Shown here: one piece after another, positions 9,691 to 21,440 of the stretch
How positions within the stretch are numbered: position 1 is the first letter of the stretch
How the letters are laid out: each line of letters begins with the position of its first letter
Assembly (NCBI GenBank): GCA_964017045.1
Contig: OZ024810.1
Location: 8,859,562-8,923,561, forward strand
DNA length: 64,000 nt
Direction of reading: 5' to 3'
Origin: Omphiscola glabra
Taxonomy: Eukaryota > Mollusca > Gastropoda > Lymnaeidae
Made by a program: the position numbers and the translations under genes
The notes under the pieces: model-generated
What the model was told of the DNA's origin: nothing
Databases searched by the model: none
What the model saw: only the letters and a program-made list of their open reading frames with translations

Positions 9691-10639
9691 GTAATATCTA
9701 GCAGAAGAGCTTCTTTATAATGAGCAAGTGTCAACAGTTTTAATTAGAGTACACACTTTAAGGCTCAACTAATTATCGTTCATTTGATGCGATTTTTGTT
9801 TGAAGCCTTGTCAAACTTTCGAATTATAATTTAAAAATTTGATCAAACTCTCATTTTTGTTCAAAAAAAAAAAAGAAGGCACGCACAAAATAGAGCGTTG
9901 ATACAAAAATTTGACGCAAATTTGATCGTGTGACCTGAGCATGTCATGTGTCTGAAGATCACACGTTTCATGATGAGAAATTCGATCTACACCGCTGTAC
10001 AAATACATTTTTTTTTTCATCTAATCAATTTTAATTTTTGGACACAATAAGTTCGATGTAATTTATGTTACGAAAGTGCCAACTTCTAGATTCGTGTTGC
10101 ACTTTCAGAATGAAAAATGTGTGTCCTACATGTTTTAAATTATGGGTTTTATCAAATAAACATCTGGGGAGGCACTCCAATCGTGCAAGTAGACCACCTT
10201 GACCTGGTATCGAACAAGACGGTCATGAGAGCCCAGGTGAGATATTCTTACCAGCTCTCTTCAAAATAGTCTACTGACTCATGGGTTGTGTTATTATAAT
10301 TTTTTCTTTAATTGTTCACTTCTTTTGGAGAAGGCCTTTTACCAAAATGTCCTTTTTTTAAATGGTAATATTTTATTTCCAGGTTTTTCCCTTCCTTTTG
10401 ATAATTTAATACTTTTACATGACGACTCATTTCCCAGTCGTCTCTAGTCCTTTAAACTTACTTGCTGTGTTTAAACAGTGTGTTTATGATTTTATTCGTT
10501 TAGATATTAGATAAAGATCATTTAAAACTTTTCAGCCACCTAAAATCACAGATCACCTGCATTTTTCTTCAATTCATCAAAATATCCTAAGAACACAGAG
10601 TAAGAATCCCTGGTTTATAATCTCGTATCTACCTATAGA

Positions 10640-11580
10640 AAAAATGACTGTCTGTATGTATGTATGTCCCGTATGTGCTCCTATACCATTATTTCGATTG
10701 CAATAAAACTTTGGTGACTTTTCCGTTATCCCACGATTTTTTCTGAATTATTACAACCATTTTGCAATATTGCGTTTGGGACCGGGGGCCCCAAATTCGT
10801 TTATTTTTCTGAAATGAGCTATGTAAATTTATTTTCCTTATGCGTTCCAACATCATTCATCGTATTGCGATAAAACTTTGCTGAGTTGTTTTGCGCACGC
10901 CCGCAAAGGTTACTGATATAGTACAACCATTTTGAAATATTCCGTTTCGGGCCGGGGACCCCCAATTCGTTCTTTCTTATATGAGCTCTATAAACATAAT
11001 TTCAAACAGATCAAATGCATGGATGGATGGATTTTTAATCAAATACCACTGGTGACATTTCACTTTGTGTGGGACATAATAATTATGTTTCTAAATTAGT
11101 ACAACCATTTTAAAATATTCCGTTTTAGGACGGGGGCCCTAAATTAGTTTTTTTGTTGTTGTTTTGTTATATGAGCTGTCTAAATATAGTTTCAATCAAG
11201 CTGTTGCAGGGATGGATGGATTTGAATCAAATACAAACAGCGGCATTTCAGTTTGTGTGTGGCATAATAAGTAGGTTTCTAATAAGTGGGTCGGGTTCCC
11301 TAAATTCATTTTTTACTCTATGCGTTATATAAATATAATTTGAGGAGGATCATGGTTGGACCAGTCGCTACAAGTGTGTGGATTGTATTTGTGAAGATCC
11401 ACGCTTCTCACTGTGGGCAGCTGTTTGTGGCCTACTCACGCCTCCAAAATCACTCTAATTTATTCGTGAACGCAACAGACGAAAAAACAAAATATATTGT
11501 CTATACAAAAAGTATTTCACTGAAAATAATTAAAAGACAAACACGTTGAATGCCATTGCAAAGCATGCCGGTTACCCACT
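10640..11580. repeat. Dispersed repeat, copy 1 (internal about 180-bp periodicity)
   Basis: The phrase 'acaaccattttgaaatattc' followed by 'cgtttcgggccgggg' and 'ccctaaatt' recurs about every 180 bases (near 10755, 10920, 11100). The block ends with 'atgccggttacccactagt'. A second copy at 27185-27995 has the same internal phrases and end ('atgccgggtactcgctagt'). No coding capacity is seen, so it is a non-autonomous dispersed element of unknown class. Confidence 0.7.
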
Positions 11581-12490
11581 AGTCTCTTATATATATTACG
11601 CTCCTGGTAGGCTGCTTCCATTTCCGGCCGCTTCCTAAAAAGCATATTACATGTAATTTGGTATTGAGATTTTATTACAAATAATTTTTCTATGTTTTAA
11701 AGAAAGTGCGGTTCAATAGTGAGTTCAATAGCGTGCAAAATATAATTCCCGATAACTGAGCTCAATGATAATTTTTTAAAGTAACGCAACTGCACTTGGT
11801 GTGTAATATTTTCTTTTCGGAAAAATGAAATTATCTCAATTAAAATATGGTGTCATAAATATTTGGTTTAAAACTTGTTGGGATATCAGAATATTAAGAT
11901 AGCTCAAGGGCGTAAAATAAAAAGTCTGCATTGACGTATCATGGCGGGAAAGGGTGTAGCAAAAATTGGGATTCTTAAACGTGCTTGACTTGAGTTCATG
12001 TTTTGTCAAGTATTTTTAGTAGATAAGAAGTTCACGCATTGCTGTCGCCAATATTTGGCGAGCTGTAACTAGTGTAACTATAAATCCTTTATCGTAAAAC
12101 AGAAAATCGCTTCGATAGCTTTAAAAAAATATATTTGTGTCTACTTTAGCCTGCTAAATGTCTGGGGGAAATAAATCTTCCAGTGGCTGCAACATGACTG
12201 AACGTCTTCTGTGTAGCGAAAGTATGGCGTCAAGGGTGATTATGTACAGGCTGTACTGCTGTACATTTAAACAATACCCGTTTATTAAAGTCGGCTTCTA
12301 CAGGTTTTCATGATTCCCGTGGCTCTCCAGTTTCTACATATTCCTGGAGTTATTCATAAATTGTAAAAATCTATCGCTGGATATGCTTAACTCATGATTT
12401 CCTAATCCTGCAATAAGAAAACAGCCCCCCCCCCCCCCCAAAGAATAGGGAAACAGAAACTTTTTTGTGAGGATCTTAATGACAATCAGT
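11581..12490. other. Intergenic, nothing recognised
   Basis: AT-rich sequence with no supported gene or repeat within the window, other than a C run near 12430. Confidence 0.5.
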
Positions 12491-12555
12491 AGGAGCCAGA
12501 ATGATCAATAAATTGATCGTGGGCCCTTAATATATAGAAGAAGAAGTAGCTTTAC
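12490..12555 (+). repeat. Non-LTR 3' tail
   Basis: The words 'agccagaatgatcaata' and 'ttgatcgtgggcccttaata' match 5745-5795. Only the 3' end is present, as is usual for 5'-truncated insertions. Confidence 0.65.
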
Positions 12556-12589
12556 ATGAAATATAACCTCTTCGGCTGTTTTTTTGCAT

Positions 12590-14115
12590 TTATTTACTAC
12601 TTCGGTTTAATTTTCTTCCTGGCCTCTACGGAACGTTACCAAGTTAAATGTGACCATGGGGAATACGATAGGGGCGGTGGTGGTTATTTTACTTTATGGG
12701 GGGGAGGGGGGATGGAGTGAATAAATTTTTTTTTTAAATTAAGTAAAGCCGAGCCAAGTAGAGACACGCAACATATGGGATGCACCTGGAAGCAATTGGA
12801 AAGGACAGCACAGGACCGTGATGAGAGGAAAATTCTTGTGGACGGCCTCCGCCCCAGACAGGTGTAAAAAGGCATAAGTAGAAGATGATGAAAGAAGAAA
12901 GCCGAGCCAGACGACGAAATATAGGTCGTTATTTTCAGCCCCTCTGAGACCACGAAAGAAAGAAATTTGTGTCTTGGGGTATGACGATTCTACACTATAA
13001 ATAGCGTTTGCTGCGTGGCTAAAGTGGCCAAAGGATGAGGCAAAGACATTTGTTAACCACAGCAGATATTCAGAATTGTTTCAAACGACTTTATTGAGAA
13101 CACATTTGGTTTTAAAAACCGAATGGTCGTAGATTTCTGTTTAATATGTTATAAGATAAAAAGGAACACACGGGGAACAAAGAAATTTTTTTTTAGAATT
13201 TTTTAAAAATTACAAATAAATGATTGTGATAGGGGACAACCAATGAAGTTAAATGAATGAGAAAAAAAACATATTTTAAAAACTATAATAAACAAACATT
13301 CAAAAATTATTGAGTAATAAATAATTTCCTTAAATGCTTTGGTAGAAATATAATTTAAAAACAAAATGAGTTCTTGCAATGTGTTTTTTAAACATTTTGA
13401 TTAGTTTTAAATAGTAAATATTTTACAAAGCTTATAATTTAATTTTTGTTAAATTTTGAAACCTAAATCACTTTCGGATTTCAACCACTTGAGTTGCATC
13501 AGCTGTAACTTCATGCGGGGGGAAAAAAAAATATTCTAGAGCTGACAAGCCCCCGTGGTTTGGTTAGTTCTCAATTAAGCTATTAAAAAACGTATTGAGT
13601 TTCTGATGTTCAGTTCCGTGACCAATGACCGAGTTCGTGACTTTTAAAGAGATAAATTTGAATATGCCTTTTCACCGGATTTTATTTCCTACATTATAGT
13701 TCCCGAAATGATATTTTCAAGAAAAATGCCTTAGCTTGTCTTGAGGAACTAATAATTGGTAAAAATGCTATTTCAAAGTAGATTACTCATTATTTGATGG
13801 TGTAAATTGGGTAAATTGTCGCTTCGTAAATCTACACCGCATGATTAGTATTTTGAAACAAGAGCGTCGGAAAAAATTTTGACTTTTGGTTATCACACAA
13901 GAGACATATCGCTTAAGTCCACATTGTCGAAACAATCAACACCAGCATGCTAGCCATCACAACAGGTACGTTTCTGCTGGTCACTGTTTATTTGTGCTTG
14001 CTTGCTAGTCGGGCTACTATGTTCTTTTGTGCTAGCTAGTTCGGAAACTATTTTCGTTGATGCTAGCTGGTCGAGAAGTATGTTCGTTGGTGCTAGCTAG
14101 TCAGGCTACCACGTT
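12590..14115. repeat. 5' flank of G2, shared with the G3 and G4 flanks
   Basis: The block shares the order 'cctcgcctctt/cctggcctct', G-rich stretch, 'gaattaaaaatt'-like junction, 'aaacgagag/gacgaaata', AT-rich stretch and 'tagctagt' repeats with 21850-22510 and 28600-30690. It ends with about five diverged 30-bp units of 'gctagctagt..g..actatg' at 13970-14115. I take it as the promoter-proximal part of an ancestral GIMAP unit. Confidence 0.55.
13890..13965 (+). other. Candidate non-coding 5' exon of G2
   Basis: The stretch from 'tatcacacaagagacatat' to 'ccatcacaacag' is followed by a good splice donor (gtacgt at 13966). It is conserved at 30331-30414 amid otherwise diverged sequence. Joined to the acceptor ending at 17855, it would put a 7-codon upstream frame (ATG at 13947, MLAITTD) that stops six bases before the G2 start codon. 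The 5' end is not defined. The exon is inferred from conservation and the splice-site match only. Confidence 0.5.
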
Positions 14116-14129
14116 TACTTGCTCTAGCC

Positions 14130-14292
14130 CAGTGGTTATAAACCTTCCTAATGCCACGACCCTTTGATACATTTCCTCCTATTGCGGTGACCCCAAAACC
14201 ATAAAATTAGTTTCGTTGGTACTTCATATAAATCTTTGTTTTCCAATGATCTTAGGCGAGTAGGTGACCCCTGTTTAAGGTGAGAACCGCTG
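14130..14292. mobile_element. SPIN-like hAT MITE with 8-bp target duplication
   Basis: The element begins 'cagtggttataaaccttcc' and continues 'taatgccacgaccctttgat'. It ends 'gtgagaaccgctg'. It is flanked on both sides by the perfect 8-bp duplication ctctagcc (14122-14129 and 14293-14300). The terminal sequence and the 'gcgacccctt' blocks match the SPIN family of hAT elements as I know it. Confidence 0.85.
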
Positions 14293-14464
14293 CTCTAGCC
14301 AGTCAGTCATTTCATTGAATCTCTAAAGGGATATCATCTTGAACTTATTTAAATGTGTACAACTTACATATTCTGTTTAATTTTTCGCCATATAAATCAT
14401 TATCAGATAAGTCATCTCATTTATGTTGTTTTGTTGTAATGATGCTATTAGTTGTATTATCAAA

Positions 14465-14760
14465 CTGTGATGATGATGACTGAATACTTTTATAGCGCTT
14501 GTTTAGCTTGCTATTTTAGCATGCTCACAGACAGCGTTTGATGTCCTAAAATCCTTTTAAAGAAAAAAAAAGGTAAATAAACTTTTATTAAAGGATTTTT
14601 TTTTTCCTCCTTTTCAATCTCCCTCAAAGATTGAGGCAAACTGTTCCATTTTTTAAAGGGGGAAATAGCTCCAAAAGAGTGCACTCGATACGACTTCTTT
14701 CTGCGTCCATCCACACTGGGAACTCTCGGTAAGGACTGTGCTGAAGAGCGCAGATTCTGG
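14465..14760 (-). pseudogene. Non-LTR ORF2 C-terminal relic
   Basis: The minus strand reads DGRRKKSYRVHSFGAISPF and then KKWNSLPQSLREIE, the end of a CR1/L2-type ORF2, followed by a 3' UTR with 'aagcgctataaaagtattca'. A poly-purine stretch interrupts it. It is truncated at 5'. Confidence 0.65.
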
Positions 14761-14847
14761 ATGGATACATGTTTAGAAATCAGTTAAGAAACTAGTCAGG
14801 TCGGCAATAGAGATATGATGCTTTACGACTTTCAAACAACGAAGTGG

Positions 14848-15276
14848 CTATTGGTACACGGGTACCAGAATTGAGAGGTTGGGATTAAAAAAAACGATTA
14901 AAAATATTATTGTTGGGTTTGTAAGACCAAATGAGGTATCAAATGAAAGATAATTGAATGTACAATACGTTTGAAATCTTAATTCTTCAGTTTTACTCAA
15001 ATAAACCACCACAAATGACATCCGAATAGCATTGAGCCTTATGGTACCCGAGTGCGAATGGCGGCGCTGCGTGTCCGGGTCCATTTTGACTAATGCTATT
15101 CGGATGTCATTTGTGGTAGTTTATTTTAGTTAAAATGAAGAATTAAGTTTAAAAACGTATAGCACATTCAATTACCTTTCTTTTGATACCTCATTTCGTC
15201 TTACAAACCCAACAATGATATTTGTAATGTTTTTTTTAATCCCAACCTCTCACTACCGGTACCCGGGTACCAATAG
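14848..15276. mobile_element. Fold-back element with about 185-bp inverted arms
   Basis: The left arm (14848-15033) and right arm (15092-15276) are inverted copies, both running from 'ctattggtac.cgggtacc' at the outside to 'aatgacatccgaatagcatt' at the inside, with a 58-bp GC-richer loop. A single arm occurs at 4152-4335. Such elements (fold-back or long-TIR MITEs) can extrude as hairpins, and transcripts from them would form long double-stranded RNA. No open frame is present. Confidence 0.8.
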
Positions 15277-15339
15277 GTGCAGCCTTCAAGCAATACGTTA
15301 TGATAACATTTCAATAGTAATAATGTTACCACAAATTGG

Positions 15340-17300
15340 AAAACAAAAACGCAAGTCTACTCTCCAATTTCTGATTCTTAGAACTGATTCCTTCTAGCAT
15401 TTTCAAGGAAAATGAAACGTTTTTCAAGGGACGGGTTTCGACACGACAGCAGTTCAGGTAAGTTATTTGTCCTGGTGTTGTAAGACGAAGCTCAAGGGTT
15501 ACTCCAAAAGGTGAGAAAATGAAAAGTGGTTCTCAAATTAAAATTAGAACGGTCCTGGGAATAGTATGCAAACAGAAACTCATTGGCGGATGACCACGGT
15601 TGTTTCTTCTTTTTTTTTAAGTCAAAGTTTAAATGTGGACCTAAATATCAAAGCTGGTATGTAATTGAAAATATGTCTTCATACATTGCATACAATAAGC
15701 ACACACCTTACAAGATCCTAAGACTTTGAGGCTCCAGGCTTTGGTTGGATGATGTCATTAAGTTTACTACACACTGTATATACCTTTAAAATTCAAAGAT
15801 TTTTTCATCCTATTATAAAAGCTCCAGGCATCACACTTTTGAGAACCGCTGAAGGTTCCGACCCAATGTCAACTCTATTGAGCTTCCCACCCGGGCTTAT
15901 CATACGGTTAGTTGGCAGTGTTCCATAACAGAGCTATAGCTTAACGTTTTCACAGGGGGACCCGGGACTAAGAGCTGTAATAGGGTATGTTGTTGGTATA
16001 AATAAATTATCTTTCAAATTTACGCCTCAGTATTGTGTTCTTTTAGATCACGTGTTCATTGTACACTTTGTCAATAATATAATTTTATGAAGGAACTATT
16101 TAACTTTATGTCTAAATTTGTTTGTGCCATGTTGTTTAAACGTAAAAACGGATGGCAGTTGAAAAAGAAAAAATTCAATAAAAAGTATTTTATAATGACA
16201 ACATCTCTGTACTTGTAAAGAGCTCGAAGTTTATTCAACTCAAAGACAAACTTGAAATAAGTAGAAATCTCGTTCACAATTACGTCACATAAATTGTACA
16301 CTTGCAGATCGACATGACGTCATATATATATTGTTCTCACGCTGATCAAAATGACGTCTTATATATTGTTACACATGCTGATCAAGGAATGTAGAGTATT
16401 ACTTTAAACTGTGTGTATGTGATATTTATTGAAAAAAAACCAAATGCAATTAAAGTTGTGTCAGTCGCTGATGTGTTTCAATTTCTCCAGTGCCCGAGTC
16501 AGTAGTTCTAAAACCTGTTAGTGTCATGACATCTTGAAAATATTATTTTTTTTAGTGGCTACCCACAACCAGGATCATTCCTAGATAAACGGGGGTCGAC
16601 AAATTAAATGGTGGGGGTGTAGATTTTAGAGAACTTATGAAAATGTTATCCTTTATAGGTGTTGTATCCATATTTACTGCTTCAATGATGAATCATAGCT
16701 TTTAATGCGGCTGCAGTGTGGTCGCTGTTTAGTGATGATACGAATCTAATGCCCGATCATTGTAAAAAAAGATCAACTAAAACTACATGTTAAATTAAAA
16801 CCGCAAGACCAGTTAATGAATTTCTACAGTGATCCCTGCATTGTGTTAGGCGACTCCCGAGGGGGTCGCTATTCATTTGTTTAGAACCGGTTGACTTAGG
16901 TTTGTAATGAGTCTTAGTTCTGCAAAGGCAGTGTAAAATGAGCTAAAAATAAGTTGCAACGGAATTTGAAAAAAAAATGATTGCGTCTAATTTTAGATGT
17001 GTTTTATCCTTTGAAACGGACATAACCGAATTTTACCGCAAGCCCCATGCAATGACAATTTTTATGTTATCTATGAATTCTGTTCAATGTGTGGGAAATT
17101 TTTTCTTTTTAAATCATGACATTCCTTAGCTATTGATTTTCATAACACACTACTTAGCAAAAAGACTGGCTGACATTATGGCAAACATAACAAGTCATGC
17201 TTTACTTTAGATCCGATCACTACAAGTATGTCTGCGGCGTATGATTGTGTTTCACTACTTTCAAGAATAGCGTTTATCAGAACGGTACGGTTGTGAACTA
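15340..17300. repeat. 5' flank of G2 shared with G1
   Basis: 15350-16000 matches 3430-4130, 16895-16980 matches 4345-4430 and 17145-17290 matches 4960-5110. Between them, 16010-16890 is specific to this copy and holds a diverged pair of about 45-bp units around 'tgacgtc.tatatat' (16300-16390). No gene is seen. From 17300 to 17855 the presumed intron carries nothing I recognise except short hAT-like words near 17480. Confidence 0.65.
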
Positions 17301-17865
17301 CGAGAGGAAGACGAACAGAAATGTCCTATACAAAATAATTTTTCAACTAAGTACTACATTTTCAAGGTTTACGTCGAGTCAGAATTATTCCAGCGTTACG
17401 TGAGCGTGGGTCGTGGGAGAATCGGTCTACCCTTCACATAGTTTTTAGTGGCGTAATCTCGCTGGAAGAGTCACTGTCTCAGAGGCGTGGCGTAACTGAC
17501 ATTAGCATCGCCTAGGGGAGGAACAAGAATTTTGCAGCTCACCCTTTGATGAAAAAGTATTCAGCAGTTGGCCGAAATTGAAACCCCCACGGTATGAGTG
17601 AAACAATTGACACCTGGGTCGGACCGCCCCATCCTAATCCCCCTCCCTACGCCCCTGTCGCAGAGTTCAACTGGTGAAGGTCAATGATATCCCTTAAGCT
17701 GTAAAAAAAATAATGTTTCTACTCTCGGTACGAAAAACACACACACAGAGATTCAAATAAGATTTAATAGACGGGTTTTAGCTAACATGCGTTCTAACAA
17801 ATACAAACTAATACTGTAAACATGGGGTTTACACAGCGTTTTGTTTTTGTCATAGATTGAAGAGG

Positions 17866-18978
17866 ATGGATGTCACACGGAGTTTTCTTCTGGTGGGGAG
17901 AACAGGGAATGGTAAAAGTTCAACAGGAAACACCATCCTTGGTAAACAGGCATTCAAAACTCGGAATCCAAATTTAGCCGGTACCGATGACGTCATCAAA
18001 CATGAGAAGACCGAGGTCGATGGGGCTAACGTCCAAGTCATTGACGGAACAGGAGTCGGCAACACTGGCTCCGACTCCACGAGGGAGGTCACTCTGCTCA
18101 TTGACGAGTTCTCGGAATTAATGTCCAAGCTCGTGCTGACTTTCAACGCGATTATCCTGGTGCTGAAGTACGGCGTACGGTTCACCAAGCAAGAGAAGGA
18201 TGCGGTGGAACTGATCAAGTCCATCTTCGGCCAGGACGTCCTGAAGAAATGGGGCGTCATCGTCATGACCCACGGGGACAATTTTGAGATGGACAATGAG
18301 GATGAGAAAGGGACTTTCGAAGACTGGTTCAAACAACAAACAGGGGACATTCAAACTTTGATCGCAGAATGCGATAATAGGTGCGTGCTCTTCAACAACA
18401 AGGAAAAAGACGAGAACAAAAAGCGAGCTCAGCGCCATAATCTCATGGAAATGGTCAAGGCCATCAAACACGAGCCATACAACAAGGATGACTTTGACAA
18501 GGAGGAGAACGGACGAAAGAGGTTGATATTGGTGTACCGACTCCCATCACTTCAACGCGAAACGGACGATATGGCTCGCCGAGCCAACGAACTTGTGAGA
18601 GACATTGACAGGCGCATGAAGAGGCAACCGGAAGAATGCATATGCGAGCTACGATCTTTGCAGCAGCGGCTTAAACATCACAGAGAACACCTGGAGAGCA
18701 TGGATCAAGGTGCGGGGATTTTGAATTCACTTGTAACACAGATTAGAGTTGCTGAGCAGAGCGTCCAGACCAAGATGAATCAGTGCGAGATGTTCATTTC
18801 TGAACAAAATGTAAATCCAGTGAACATTTCTTTGCCGGAGGATTATCCCATAATCAGCGAATATAAAAGTCCACTGTGGCGCAGACTATGGAAAAACGAA
18901 AACATCCGGACGGTGCTCGTGGTTTTACTTGCCGCTGTCCTCATATTGGTGATTTTGTTGGCCGCATCACTTGGTTGA
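17866..18978 (+). CDS. GIMAP/AIG1 family GTPase G2, tail-anchored
   Basis: The 370-residue protein has P-loop GRTGNGKS (11-18), DGTG (60-63), KYGVRFTKQEKDAV (101-114), THGD (135-138) and RCVLFNN (172-178). A charged, probably coiled-coil region follows (about 210-310) and the protein ends in a hydrophobic stretch (TVLVVLLAAVLILVILLAAS) with four or fewer residues after it. This layout is that of membrane-anchored GIMAPs, with the GTPase domain facing the cytosol. The ATG at 17866 follows a splice acceptor (gtcatag, ending 17855), and the open frame upstream of it uses TTG, so the ATG is preferred. It is the intact relative of G1 and shares both flanks with it. G3 of the G domain is DGTG rather than the DTPG usual in vertebrate GIMAPs. 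Confidence 0.93.
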   Translation: MDVTRSFLLVGRTGNGKSSTGNTILGKQAFKTRNPNLAGTDDVIKHEKTEVDGANVQVIDGTGVGNTGSDSTREVTLLIDEFSELMSKLVLTFNAIILVLKYGVRFTKQEKDAVELIKSIFGQDVLKKWGVIVMTHGDNFEMDNEDEKGTFEDWFKQQTGDIQTLIAECDNRCVLFNNKEKDENKKRAQRHNLMEMVKAIKHEPYNKDDFDKEENGRKRLILVYRLPSLQRETDDMARRANELVRDIDRRMKRQPEECICELRSLQQRLKHHREHLESMDQGAGILNSLVTQIRVAEQSVQTKMNQCEMFISEQNVNPVNISLPEDYPIISEYKSPLWRRLWKNENIRTVLVVLLAAVLILVILLAASLG

Positions 18979-19689
18979 AAACTGTATGACTTGCGCGTGT
19001 CAATTGTTAAGTGACAGGTGTCGCAGAGTCGCTATTTCTATCGTACAAAGAATAATTATTATTATTAGTTGTCTTATATAGCGCCGTACCTTTTATTTAC
19101 ACTTTTAAGGTCCGTAAAGTTTTCACAAAAATGTTCAGATTCATCCTAGCTACACATTTTTCATGAAATAATTTATTATTTTTTTGTTTAAACCGTTATA
19201 AATATTAATTTAAAAACCTTTGATTTTCCAAATGAACTTTGACCACCACATAATAATTATATGACCTTTGACCTCCACATACTTATATTAATATTACGCA
19301 TTTTAAGACTCCACGTGCTTTTTAAAAAAAAAAAGTACATCTTTGACATTAATTTTGTTTTTTACAAACCTTATCCTCCGTCAAGTTACCAAATAAAATT
19401 ATTTGATATGATATTACGCCTGGGTGTCGCAAAGGTAGCCCCTGAGTTTTGAGCACCGCTTCGGTGAGTTGTTGTGTCTTTACGCAATAAAAATAGTTCG
19501 TTCAAGATGAACTTTAAAAAGAAAAAAATAATGAAATATGGGCCATTAAAGTTTTTAATGACCGGATACATTGTCACGGATAATGAGCCACGAGGTGCAA
19601 GAGCCTTGTGTTGGTGAGCAGGGGGGTGAGAGGGTTTGACCACATTATAAGAAACAGAGCTGATTTATTCGGCCACGGTCAGCTTAGAC

Positions 19690-19871
19690 AAGCGGTTCTC
19701 AACCTTTGGGGGTCGAACGACCCTTTCCCAGGGGTCGCCTATGACCATCGGAAAACACATATCCTCTACAGTCATGAGGTAGTAACGAAAATAATTTTGT
19801 CTCTGCGGGGTCGCCACAACATGATTAGCTACATTAAAGGGTCGCGGCATTAGATAGGTTGAGAACCACTG
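19690..19871. mobile_element. SPIN-like hAT MITE with 8-bp target duplication
   Basis: It starts 'aagcggttctcaaccttt', includes 'tcgaacgaccctttccc' and 'ggtcgcctatgaccatcg', and ends 'taggttgagaaccactg'. Perfect 8-bp duplications gcttagac lie at 19682-19689 and 19872-19879. The first base of the left terminus is A instead of C. Confidence 0.88.
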
Positions 19872-20204
19872 GCTTAGACAATGCTCTAGGTGTGTCAACT
19901 ATTTTGTGGTGGCTAAGCCTTCGATCTGACAAATTTACTAGATGCAAAGTCTTTCAACGTAAAACTAAAATAATCCTCTTATACGTAATTTTAAAATGGT
20001 ATCGCTTTACACCAATATTCGATTCACTCGGGTAGTTGCTAGTTGTTTTCTTTAGTCTAGTGTTTTATTTTCCTCTACTTTTTTTGTGTGTGTAGCATAC
20101 AACTAAAGAAATGGCCAGATAGCATGATTTCATTGATGTAAATAAAAGTGCATGCATTTAAAATACGTTGCTGTGTTTGTGTTCATTTCGTCACACATCT
20201 TTGA

Positions 20205-20492
20205 CGTAAAATTGTTGTCACTTCCTGTCTTGGACTGTAAACTTTGTCACATGAGCATTCATTGCCACCAGGTACAATACCCATCTTTGACAGAAATGTT
20301 GTCACTTCCTGTCTTGGACTGTAAACGTTGTCCCATGAGCATTCATTGCCACCAGGTACAATACCCATCTTTGACAGAAATGTTGTCACTTCCTGTCTTG
20401 GACTGTAAACGTTGTCACATGAGCATTCAATGCCACCAGGTACAATACCCATCTTTGACAGAAATGTTGTCACTTCCTGTCTTGGACTGAAA
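20205..20492. repeat. 84-bp tandem repeat, 3.4 units
   Basis: Units start 'gttgtcacttcctgtcttgg' at about 20214, 20298, 20382 and 20466, with the word 'gccaccaggtacaataccc' in each. As 84 is a multiple of three, both strands stay open, which explains the long frames here. Confidence 0.92.
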
Positions 20493-20639
20493 ATTTTGTC
20501 ACATGGCTATTCATTGTCCTGAGGACGACTTTGTTTATCTCTGCATACTAACATTGGCTTTTGAAAACCGCACGATACTATATGGCAGCTACTTGACCCC
20601 TCTTACGGAACCCTTTACGCTGTGGGGATAATGGGCAAG

Positions 20640-21440
20640 TCGCCCACCATGCTCTGTGAATGATTCGGCCAAGCCATTTCTAGTCTTATTTTGAGATAGG
20701 AATTCTAATGTGAGCTGTTAGGATTATTTCCAATCGGTATTTTGCAGAAACTCATTTAATTACCTTCTGTACGCTGCAATTTATTAGTGAGATGGGACAT
20801 AATTAGGGGTTTTGTATTTTGTTAGTAAATATTGTATCTATAAGAGATATCCTCATGTAAATGGTCGCCTGTAACTAAATAGCATAGAATTAAATACGCC
20901 ATTATTTCTAGTCGTCTGGCGCTGATTGCTGAGTCTCAAACAGATCTTCGGGGATTTAATTTATACATGTTGATAAAGCTGAATTTGAGATATTTTTTAA
21001 ACCACCTAAACATTAAGACTCCCTTATATATTTCCATGAACACCACCATTTTTTTTTCAAAGTGACCTAGTAGACACAGAGTTTCAACAATTGTTTGAAA
21101 ACCTTATGGTAATTGAGGAAATAGCTCCACTGGCTTTTTTTTACTGTTTGTCGAAGCTAGTCAGTTTTCTAGGGAATTACAAATAACGGGCTGAAACAAG
21201 ACTGAACGTCTTCAGTGTCACAAAGTAGGTCATCTGTGTCACAAAGTAGGTCATCTGTGGTGGATTTATAAAGAACTTTTCCCCAGGCTGTACTGGCGTA
21301 TTAAGCCCATATTCGGTTATTTAAGTCGGCCTCTATGAGTTTCAAGGTGTCAGTGGCTCGCTAAGGTGTCAGTGGCTCGCTAAGGTGTCTATGGCTCGCC
21401 AGTATGTCAGCCGCTCGCCAGTTTGTTAGATCAATTATTC
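20640..21440. other. Intergenic, only short local repeats
   Basis: The stretch has a doubled 'gtgtcacaaagtaggtcatc' at 21216-21257 and four diverged 20-bp units of 'aaggtgtcagtggctcgct' at 21343-21430. No gene or known element is seen. Confidence 0.55.

Larger units (their letters stand above)
7470..10270. repeat. Segmental-duplication flank, copy B (3' of G1)
   Basis: This block is the counterpart of 240-3390 and lies directly 3' of G1. It has a shorter 14-bp array, the same 'ggtcggcaaactacgg' motif at 8699, and a 38-bp array at 9085-9285 where copy A carries a non-LTR relic. Open frames here are repeat-derived. Copy A and copy B together imply a tandem unit of GIMAP gene plus about 3 kb of 3' flank. 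Confidence 0.75.
19390..20640. repeat. 3' flank of G2, diverged copy C of the duplicated flank
   Basis: Pieces match the flank 3' of G1: 'tttgatatgatatta.gcctgggtgtcgcaaagg' (compare 7566-7600), 'tagccagatagc..gatttcattgatgtaaataaaa' (compare 8171-8215) and the 'ttgtcacttcctgtcttgga' words (compare 8276). An hAT insertion and an 84-bp array are specific to this copy. 18980-19390 holds the G2 3' UTR region and nothing recognised. Confidence 0.55.
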
